A stretch of DNA of 5,777 nt from an uncultured Lachnospiraceae bacterium (GTDB taxonomy: Bacteria; Bacillota; Clostridia; Lachnospirales; Lachnospiraceae), in contig CAMOQY010000103.1 of assembly GCA_946623295.1 (NCBI GenBank), positions 1-5,777 on the forward strand, written 5' to 3'. How positions within the stretch are numbered: position 1 is the stretch's first letter; each line of letters begins with the position of its first letter. Positions 1 to 5,069 of this stretch are shown one piece after another. The notes under the pieces are model-generated. The model was not told the origin of the DNA. It worked only from the letters and a program-made list of their open reading frames with translations, and did not search any database. The position numbers and the translations under genes are program-made.

Positions 1-633
1 TCAGTTCTCTTTCTGCGCCCCGACAGCTGACGTAAGCTCCATTATCTTCTCATACCGAAACTTATACGCCGCTCTGTTAGCTATCAGTCTTGCGGAGATC
101 GGAACGACCTCCTCTATGACCTCCAGATCATTCTCCCTGAGCGTGTTGCCCGTCTCCACTATATCGCAGATAACTGACGAAAGCCCCAGGATGGGCGCCA
201 GCTCGATGGAGCCGTTGAGATGGATTATATCTATATCGCGGCCTTTTTTTGCATAATACCCGGCTGTAATATTCGCAAACTTCGTCGCCACCCGCAGGGT
301 CCTCGACGGATCGTCGATGAAGCCTTTTTTTGCGGCGATCGCCATACGGCACTTTCCGACGCCCAGATCAAGCAGCTCATATATGTCCGGCTCGTATTCC
401 AGGAGGATATCTTTACCGGCGACACCTATATCGGCAGCGCCGCGTTCCACATAGATGGCGACGTCCGAGGGCTTTACCCAGAAATACCGCACGCCCTTTT
501 CCGGATTTTCAAATATGAGCCTGCGTCCGCCTTCCATGACTGCCGGGCACTCGTACCCGGCTTTTTCAAACATCGCATATACCTTCTCGCCAAGTCTGCC
601 CTTGGGCAGGGCGATGCTCAACATTTCAGACAT
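1..633 (-). CDS. hisG: ATP phosphoribosyltransferase catalytic subunit, short form (HisG)
   Basis: Catalyses the first step of histidine biosynthesis, joining ATP and PRPP to give phosphoribosyl-ATP, in the cytoplasm. The protein is 210 aa, the length of the short HisG family, which lacks the C-terminal histidine-binding regulatory domain and needs HisZ for activity and feedback control. Visible motifs are the N-terminal IALPKGRL (residues 7-14), VERGAADIGVAGKD (62-75) typical of the periplasmic-binding-protein-like fold, and the PRPP-binding loop DIVETGNTLRENDL (157-170). An in-frame ATG at 684 would add 17 residues. The ATG at 633 is preferred because AGGAGG sits 7 nt before it and the family motif begins just after it. 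The start overlaps the end of hisZ by 8 nt, implying translational coupling. The TGA stop occupies bases 1-3, so the gene is complete but anything downstream is out of view. Confidence 0.96.
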   Translation of the reverse strand: MSEMLSIALPKGRLGEKVYAMFEKAGYECPAVMEGGRRLIFENPEKGVRYFWVKPSDVAIYVERGAADIGVAGKDILLEYEPDIYELLDLGVGKCRMAIAAKKGFIDDPSRTLRVATKFANITAGYYAKKGRDIDIIHLNGSIELAPILGLSSVICDIVETGNTLRENDLEVIEEVVPISARLIANRAAYKFRYEKIMELTSAVGAQKEN

Positions 634-1573
634 CCAGGCCCCTCCTTTCGCCGAGCAGTTCAAGCATGTCCAGATATACGGCAAAGCCTATCGCGCCGGC
701 GTCGCGGTCCATTCGGCGCATCATTCCGTCATACTGCCCGCCCGAGAGGATGCTCCCCGGGATCCCGTCTATAAAGCCCTTGAAGACTACTCCGTTGTAA
801 TAGCGCATATCGCTGACTACCGAAAAGTCTATTCTGAGTATATCCGCGGCTGGCGTCCCGGACAGGGATTCGAGTATGGCTCTGAATTCATCCAGCGCGC
901 ACCCTGCCCTGCTTCCGGCCAGAATCCGTTCCAGCTCGAAAAGCACATCCTCCGGCCTGCCATAGAGGGCAGCCACCTTCATCAGAGCTTCCGCTGCCTG
1001 CTTATCAGCGCCCGCCTCCCGGCAAATCGCCTCGATCTCGCTGATGTTTTTCCGGGCAGCGCCGCGAAGTACAGCCTTTTCGATCTCCGGCTTTACGCCA
1101 AGTTCATCCAGAAGAGCCTGAAGGATGCCGAGGTGCGATATATCAAGTATGCAGCTGGGCGAAAGCTTTTTCAGGCTCTGCGCAGCCAGCACGATCACCT
1201 CCCGCAGCTCATCCGTCCCGATATCTCCGATGCACTCGAGCCCCGACTGTTTTATCTCCTGAAAGCGCCTCGTCCCGCGCGATATGCGGTAGACGTTCTC
1301 GTCATAGTAGACTTTCTGCGTGCGTCCCGGCTCATCCTTTGTGTTGCGGATGATAGACAGCGTAACATCCGGCTTGAGCGCCATCAGCTTGCCGTTGGTG
1401 TCCGTAAAGGTGATGATGCTGTCGGAGATCAGAAAATCCTTGTTTCCCGCATAGAGATCGTACTCCTCAAACTTGCTCATCTTGTATTGACGGTAACCCG
1501 CGGCGGCATAAAGAGAACGCAGCATAAAAGCTGCCCTTTCCTCCGGTTTAAGGATGCTGTCATCAACAGTCAT
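626..1573 (-). CDS. hisZ: ATP phosphoribosyltransferase regulatory subunit (HisZ), HisRS-like paralogue
   Basis: HisZ is a catalytically inactive paralogue of the histidyl-tRNA synthetase core that assembles with short HisG and carries histidine feedback inhibition. The 315-aa product keeps the class II synthetase fold: GYRQYKMSKFEEYDLY near residues 26-41, LKPDVTLSIIR (66-76), motif 2 ENVYRISRGTRRFQEIKQSG (92-111), and a motif 3-like SGGQYDGMM (277-285). It ends soon after motif 3, so the C-terminal anticodon-binding domain of true HisRS is absent. Where HisRS reads LVRGLDYY, this protein reads VVSDMRYY (252-259), so the catalytic arginine position is Ser254. Both points separate HisZ from a tRNA synthetase. 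A GAGGAG ribosome binding site lies 8 nt before the ATG. It is the first gene of the operon, with its own promoter at 1710-1738, and its TGA overlaps the hisG start. Confidence 0.95.
   Translation of the reverse strand: MTVDDSILKPEERAAFMLRSLYAAAGYRQYKMSKFEEYDLYAGNKDFLISDSIITFTDTNGKLMALKPDVTLSIIRNTKDEPGRTQKVYYDENVYRISRGTRRFQEIKQSGLECIGDIGTDELREVIVLAAQSLKKLSPSCILDISHLGILQALLDELGVKPEIEKAVLRGAARKNISEIEAICREAGADKQAAEALMKVAALYGRPEDVLFELERILAGSRAGCALDEFRAILESLSGTPAADILRIDFSVVSDMRYYNGVVFKGFIDGIPGSILSGGQYDGMMRRMDRDAGAIGFAVYLDMLELLGERRGLDV
641..648 (-). promoter_or_regulatory. Ribosome binding site of hisG
   Basis: Minus-strand AAAGGAGG lies 7 nt before the ATG at 633, inside the last codons of hisZ. 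It decides between the two possible hisG starts (633 rather than 684). Confidence 0.85.
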
Positions 1574-1703
1574 TGCTCATTCTCCTCGTATAATTATCCT
1601 TGTATGATCAATCTGCAGTCCTCACGCGAGCGGCCGGTTTGCGTCTTTTTGCTTTGTTCCCGGCAGCCGTGCTCCCTGCATGCGTTTCTTCATAAATAGA
1701 TGT
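1574..1703 (-). other. Leader (5' untranslated region) of the hisZ-hisG transcript
   Basis: About 130 nt separate the predicted transcription start (near 1703) from the hisZ ATG. The RNA can form a bulged stem pairing 1664-1674 with 1628-1636, enclosed by TGCAG/CTGCA (1676-1680 with 1614-1618). No T-box consensus, no run of histidine codons and no intrinsic terminator is visible, so neither a T-box nor a classical his attenuator is supported. GAGGAG at 1582-1587 lies outside the predicted stem. Extent is inferred from the promoter; the folding is by eye. Confidence 0.45.
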
Positions 1704-1709
1704 GTGGTG

Positions 1710-1738
1710 AATATATCACTTTAGCGCGCTAAAGTCAA
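1710..1738 (-). promoter_or_regulatory. Sigma-A-type promoter of hisZG
   Basis: The minus strand reads TTGACT (1738-1733), a 17-base spacer, then TATATT (1715-1710). This is a near-consensus housekeeping promoter at ideal spacing. Transcription is expected to begin near 1703. The AT-rich stretch just upstream (about 1740-1770) could help RNA polymerase binding. Confidence 0.85.
1718..1735. promoter_or_regulatory. 18-bp perfect palindromic operator candidate in the hisZ promoter
   Basis: ACTTTAGCGCGCTAAAGT is a perfect inverted repeat with 9-bp arms. It fills most of the spacer between the -35 and -10 elements and overlaps the last three bases of the -35. A dimeric repressor bound here would block RNA polymerase directly. 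A TrpR-superfamily regulator of the YerC/HisR type, proposed in Firmicutes for histidine genes, is a plausible partner. That assignment is inference only, since no regulator gene is in the window. Confidence 0.7.
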
Positions 1739-1748
1739 ACGGTTTTTA

Positions 1749-1764
1749 TCGCGAAATAGCGCGA
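1749..1764. promoter_or_regulatory. Upstream inverted repeat, possible auxiliary operator half-site
   Basis: TCGCG, 6 bases, then CGCGA lies just upstream of the hisZ -35 element. It contains TAGCGCG (1757-1763), the same heptamer as half of the main palindrome, 35 bp away (1722-1728). It could be a weaker second binding site. The shared heptamer is short, so chance is possible. Confidence 0.3.
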
Positions 1765-1808
1765 ATTTTTCTTTCGCTCCCCGCTGTGTATCCTATATGA
1801 AAAAGTGG

Positions 1809-2200
1809 AGTTCGGGTCTTTTTTCAAAAATCATCAAAAAGACCCTAATTCCTGGGGCGGCAACCGACTCTCCACGGCGAAAAGTTAGGGCCTTTTTTCT
1901 AAAATCATTAAAAAGACCCTAATTCCCGGCGCGGCAACCGGCTCCGCAGGACGAAAAGTTAGGGTCTTTTTTCAAAAATCATCAAAAAGACCCTAATTTC
2001 AGGCAGGGCAACTGGCTCTCCATGGCAAAAAGTTAGGGTCTTTTTTCGAAAATCATCAAGAAGACCCTAATTTCAGGCAGGGCAACTGGCTCTCTACGGC
2101 GAAAAGTTAGGGTCTTTTTTCAAAAATCATTAAAAAGACCCTAACTCCGGACTTGGCACTTTCCCGTACACGTCCGGAAGTCAGGGTCTTTGTTTTTTAT
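1809..2200. repeat. Tandem array of five 74-bp palindromic units plus a partial sixth
   Basis: Units begin at 1809, 1883, 1957, 2031, 2105 and 2179 (the last partial), an exact 74-bp period throughout. Each full unit carries a T-arm (consensus TTAGGGTCTTTTTT), a 12-base AT-rich spacer (TCAAAAATCATC), the complementary A-arm AAAAAGACCCTAA, and a variable region of about 34 bases. The variable regions of units 1-4 share GGCAAC and similar flanks, so they are diverged copies rather than unrelated spacers. Units 3 and 4 differ at only five positions, all transitions. Unit 5 has a distinct interior containing CCGGAC/GTCCGG and forms the terminator of gdhA. The array fills the gap between gdhA and the hisZ promoter and contains no credible gene. 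Confidence 0.93.
2132..2197 (-). terminator. gdhA terminator, likely bidirectional
   Basis: The arms AAAGACCCT-ACT-CCGGAC (from 2134) and GTCCGG-AGT-AGGGTCTTT (to 2191) form a long stem with one mismatch and one bulge. The stem starts about 13 bases past the gdhA TAA on the minus strand and is followed there by a T-run (2136-2132). On the plus strand the same stem is followed by TGTTTTTT, so it could work in both directions. It is the gdhA-proximal member of the 74-bp array. Confidence 0.8.
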
Positions 2201-2203
2201 TCC

Positions 2204-3553
2204 TTAGCAGACTCCCTGCTCCTCCATGGCCTTCAGGACCTTCTCGGCAGCAGCCAGGTTCGCACCCGCGATCAGGTCGCCGCTCTTGCCATATTTTTCA
2301 GCAGCCGCAACAATACTGTCATAAATATTGGTCATGATATCGCGAAGCTTTTTGTCCACCTTCTCAAGAGTCCAGACGCCCTTTTCGGCATTCTGCGACA
2401 TCTCCATGGCGGAAACGGCAACGCCGCCTGCGTTTACTGCCTTATACGGAGCAACCGTTATACCTGCTTTTTTCAGCACCTCGATGCCGTCGGGTGTGGT
2501 AGGCATGTTCGCAACCTCAATAAGGAACTTGCAGGTTCCCTCGGAGGTGATGCGCATGGCTTCCTTCATGCTTATGTCGTTCTGAGTGGCGCAAGGTACA
2601 TACGCGTCGGCCTTTACGCGGCCCCAGGGCTTCTCGTTTGCGGCAAAATATACACCGTATTTATCGGCAAAATCCTTGACCTTGTTGCGGCGGGAAGCGC
2701 GCATCTCAAGCATGTAATCCACCTGGTCGGCGGTCATTCCGTCCGGAATATGCACATATCCGTCGGGTCCGGAAAGAGCTACGACCTTGCCGCCAAGCTC
2801 TACGAGCTTCTTGGCTACGCCCCAGGCAACATTGCCAAAGCCTGACAGCGCAAACTTCATACCCTCGATCTTGCAGCCCTTGTCCGCAAGAAGTTTTTCC
2901 ATAAAATATACCGCGCCATAGCCGGTAGCCGTATCTCTGCCGACGATACCGCCTGAAGCAACGGGCTTACCGGAGAGGACGCCGGACTCATAAGTATTGA
3001 TCAGGCGCTTGTACTGGCCGAACATATATCCGATCTCGGTGCCGCCGCAGCCAAGATCTCCGGCGGGGCAGTCCATATTCGCGCCGATGTAATGATACAG
3101 GCCCGTCATGAACGACTGGCAGAACCTCATCAGCTCACGGTCAGACTTGCCCTGAGGATCGAAATCCGAGCCGCCCTTGCCGCCGCCTATAGGCAGTCCG
3201 GTAAGAGAGTTTTTAAAAGTCTGCTCAAAAGCCAGGAATTTAAGGGTGCCAAGTGTGACCTCCGGAGAGAAACGGATACCGCCCTTGTACGGTCCGATCG
3301 CGCTGCTGTACTGGATCTTCCAGCCACGGTTAACATGGATCTTGCCCTCGTCATCCTCCCAGGGGATGCGGAATCCGATTATCTTTTCCGGCTCGACCAG
3401 ACGTTCCAGGAGCGCATGAGAGCGGTATTTTTCCTCGTCCTTCTCAATGAGCGGGCGCAGCGAATCAAGTATCTCTGTGACGGTCTGGACAAACTCGGGC
3501 TCGTCAGCATCTTTCTTTCTTACGACCTCTAATACATCATCAACGTATGCCAT
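2204..3553 (-). CDS. gdhA: Glutamate dehydrogenase, hexameric family I, NAD-type pocket
   Basis: Interconverts glutamate with 2-oxoglutarate and ammonia in the cytoplasm. The 449-aa length is standard for the small hexameric family. Visible residues, aligned from memory with the C. symbiosum enzyme, are the substrate-site lysines K90 (GPYKGG) and K114 (TFKNSL), the catalytic lysine K126 (GGGKGGSDFDP), catalytic D166 (PAGDLG), and S381 (AVSAMEMSQN). The nucleotide-binding motif is SGFGNVAWG (237-245). F239, P263 and D264 match the positions linked to NAD preference in that enzyme, so the common automated label 'NADP-specific' may be wrong here. AAAGGAGG lies 9 nt before the ATG. It appears monocistronic, with its own promoter at 3584-3612 and terminator at 2132-2197. 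Identity is very sure; cofactor is an inference. Confidence 0.97.
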   Translation of the reverse strand: MAYVDDVLEVVRKKDADEPEFVQTVTEILDSLRPLIEKDEEKYRSHALLERLVEPEKIIGFRIPWEDDEGKIHVNRGWKIQYSSAIGPYKGGIRFSPEVTLGTLKFLAFEQTFKNSLTGLPIGGGKGGSDFDPQGKSDRELMRFCQSFMTGLYHYIGANMDCPAGDLGCGGTEIGYMFGQYKRLINTYESGVLSGKPVASGGIVGRDTATGYGAVYFMEKLLADKGCKIEGMKFALSGFGNVAWGVAKKLVELGGKVVALSGPDGYVHIPDGMTADQVDYMLEMRASRRNKVKDFADKYGVYFAANEKPWGRVKADAYVPCATQNDISMKEAMRITSEGTCKFLIEVANMPTTPDGIEVLKKAGITVAPYKAVNAGGVAVSAMEMSQNAEKGVWTLEKVDKKLRDIMTNIYDSIVAAAEKYGKSGDLIAGANLAAAEKVLKAMEEQGVC

Positions 3554-3569
3554 TTTCGTATGCCTCCTT

Positions 3570-3589
3570 TAGCAATATGGCATATGCTA
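3570..3589. promoter_or_regulatory. Imperfect palindrome over the gdhA -10 and start site
   Basis: On the minus strand TAGCATAT pairs with ATATTGCTA (one bulged T) around a GCC centre. It runs from the -10 hexamer to about +8 and abuts the ribosome binding site. It could be an operator or a small 5' hairpin. With 5 clear pairs plus 3 after a bulge, chance is a real alternative. Confidence 0.3.
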
Positions 3590-3612
3590 CCACGTATTTT
3601 TACTTTTGTAAA
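3584..3612 (-). promoter_or_regulatory. gdhA promoter with extended -10
   Basis: The minus strand reads TTTACA (3612-3607), 17 bases, then TAGCAT (3589-3584), preceded by TGG, which fits an extended -10 (TGnTAnnnT). The predicted start is near 3577, giving a leader of about 24 nt that includes AAAGGAGG at 3563-3570. The very AT-rich sequence at 3600-3680 could act as an UP element. Confidence 0.65.
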
Positions 3613-3683
3613 GTTAAATTTATTATTTTATTATTTTGATTAAGTGTTTTTGGGTAATTATTTATTTTTTTGTTTAAAGTGAC

Positions 3684-3715
3684 AAAAAGCCCGGAACCGC
3701 AAAAGGGTTCCGGGC
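3684..3715 (-). terminator. Intrinsic terminator of the tldD-tldE operon
   Basis: A perfect 10-bp stem, GCCCGGAACC with GGTTCCGGGC (3715-3689), closes a 7-base loop CTTTTGC and is followed by TTTTT on the minus strand. It begins 35 bases after the tldE TAA and separates that operon from the gdhA promoter. Confidence 0.93.
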
Positions 3716-3750
3716 ATCGCATTCATGAAAATGCAGTCACCGCATATATC

Positions 3751-5049
3751 TTACTTTCCGGAGATCACTATGCCGTCGCTCGCCATATAGGGGAAAACAC
3801 TGTCGCCGTCGCAGATCACTTCACGCGAGATTGCGCGGACGGTTTTGAAAACCGCCTCCAGATTGCCGTTGATCATCGTCTCGCTCACCGCGCCGACGAT
3901 CCGGCCGTTCTCGATATAAAAGCTGTTCTTCGCTACGCCGGAGAACTCTCCGTTCGCGCCGGGCTCGCCGCCGGAGAAGCCTCCCACGATCAGGCCCCTC
4001 TCCACGCCCGCGATCATATCCGCAAGCGAGACGTCGCCGCTTTCCATCACGATCCCGGAGCCGTCGTTTTTCGTGACCGGGCGTCCGGTCTTGAGCGAAG
4101 CATACAGGCTGAGCAGATGGCTCCTGAGCACTCCCTGCTCCAGCACTGTCACGTCCTCCGCCTTGTATCCGTCATCGGTAAAATGCTGCACCGAAGCAAG
4201 TCTCGGATCACTGACCCTGAGGCTGATAGAAACCTTATCCGAGGCGACCTGCTCGCCGATACTGTCTTTCCAGCGGCTCGTGCCTTCCATGATGACGTTC
4301 CCCGACAGATAATTCTCCGCAAGCATATACACAAAGTTCGCCAGACATCCGGGCGTAAAGATCACGGTCCCCTCGAATTTGCCTTCTATCGCGGTAAGCT
4401 CGAGGCTCTTTTCCGTGTCTTCCAGCATTTTGCGCATCCCGGCCAGCTCTATGAGTGGCCTGGAAAGGTCCCGCGTATAAAATCCCGTGAAATTGATACC
4501 TGTGGTACGCTCGCCGTCATTTCCCGCAAATTCCAGCGTAACACCGTAAACCCCGTCAAAGCTCTCAAACTCCGTGCCGTTTGAGTTCTCATATATCGTA
4601 TGGGTCTTCGTATGATCAGCGACCAGCATCATGATCCTGATCAGGGGATAGTCCCTCTCCACCGTCTCCAGCAGCTCGGCAAGCCGCTCATAGAACTTCT
4701 CCATATCCGCTTCGTACGGACCGTGGCGAAAGACCTCGGCGGACTGCTTTTCGGCGATGGCATTCGCGGCATCCGGCATGGCGGACTCGGCGCCGCTTAC
4801 CGCATCCGCCACCGCGGTCTCTATGCCCGCGGCAGTCAGATCGTGACCCGAGGCCGTACCTTTGCGGCCGTCTATCAGCGTATTCACCGTCAGCCCGTTG
4901 TCAAACGTCGTGCGGAAAAGCGAAAACTCTCCGCCCTCGGTATTCAGCTCTTTTTTCTCGCTCTCATATATTTTATAGGAAAACTGTACAACGCCCTGTT
5001 CGGAAAGCGCGGCGCGGACCTTCCCGGATACTTCTTTGAGATCGTACAT
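3751..5049 (-). CDS. pmbA: TldE/PmbA-type subunit of the TldD-TldE peptidase
   Basis: This is the non-metal-binding partner of the TldD/TldE protease (peptidase U62 family), a cytosolic heteromer that degrades or trims unfolded and natural-product peptides in characterised bacteria. The 432-aa protein has the family's C-terminal signature: GGFSGGEPGANGEFSG (356-371), then VAKNSFYIENG (372-382) and ETMINGN (390-396). At the place where TldD has HExxxH it reads FTPGCLANFVYMLAENYLSG (231-250), so both histidine ligands are missing, which identifies it as TldE and not a second TldD. No signal peptide or membrane segment is seen. AAGGAGG lies 7 nt before the ATG. It follows tldD by 20 nt and precedes a strong terminator, so it is the last gene of that operon. 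The physiological substrate is unknown; no precursor peptide gene is visible here. Confidence 0.93.
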   Translation of the reverse strand: MYDLKEVSGKVRAALSEQGVVQFSYKIYESEKKELNTEGGEFSLFRTTFDNGLTVNTLIDGRKGTASGHDLTAAGIETAVADAVSGAESAMPDAANAIAEKQSAEVFRHGPYEADMEKFYERLAELLETVERDYPLIRIMMLVADHTKTHTIYENSNGTEFESFDGVYGVTLEFAGNDGERTTGINFTGFYTRDLSRPLIELAGMRKMLEDTEKSLELTAIEGKFEGTVIFTPGCLANFVYMLAENYLSGNVIMEGTSRWKDSIGEQVASDKVSISLRVSDPRLASVQHFTDDGYKAEDVTVLEQGVLRSHLLSLYASLKTGRPVTKNDGSGIVMESGDVSLADMIAGVERGLIVGGFSGGEPGANGEFSGVAKNSFYIENGRIVGAVSETMINGNLEAVFKTVRAISREVICDGDSVFPYMASDGIVISGK

Positions 5050-5069
5050 ATCATATCCTCCTTCGCTGC

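Noticed and set aside
626..1573. Histidyl-tRNA synthetase (hisS) as the identity of this gene
   Set aside because: It lacks the anticodon-binding domain, the LVRGLDYY arginine is replaced, and the gene overlaps a short-form hisG. All three point to HisZ.
1622..1693. 23-codon ORF in the hisZ leader (starts MKKRMQGARLPG), as a possible regulatory leader peptide
   Set aside because: Its ATG is only about 10 nt from the predicted transcription start with no ribosome binding site, it has no histidine codons, and no terminator/antiterminator pair follows. Most likely chance.
455..1699. A 414-codon open frame on the plus strand opposite hisZ and part of hisG
   Set aside because: Its codons are in exact antisense register with hisZ. 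It stays open simply because hisZ rarely uses TTA, CTA or TCA codons. The protein resembles no family, and hisZ is certain.
1574..1703. T-box riboswitch for histidine in the hisZ leader
   Set aside because: No T-box consensus (GGGTGG-ACCGCG type), no terminator helix, and the leader of about 130 nt is short for a T-box.
1809..2200. CRISPR array (palindromic repeat of about 40 bases with about 34-base spacers)
   Set aside because: The would-be spacers are clearly related to each other (GGCAAC and flanks shared in units 1-4), so the entire 74-bp unit is repeated. No cas gene is present, and the end unit works as a gdhA terminator.
1809..2200. Insertion sequence or MITE remnant
   Set aside because: No transposase fragment, target-site duplication or terminal repeats bounding the whole array were seen. 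A mobile REP-like origin for single units stays possible but is not shown by this window.
2153..4584. Long plus-strand open frames opposite gdhA (2153-2845) and tldE (3670-4584), and a similar one opposite hisG (220-774)
   Set aside because: All three are in the same codon-aligned antisense register as the real gene, the usual shadow effect in genes with biased codon use. No plausible promoter, ribosome binding site or family motif supports them.
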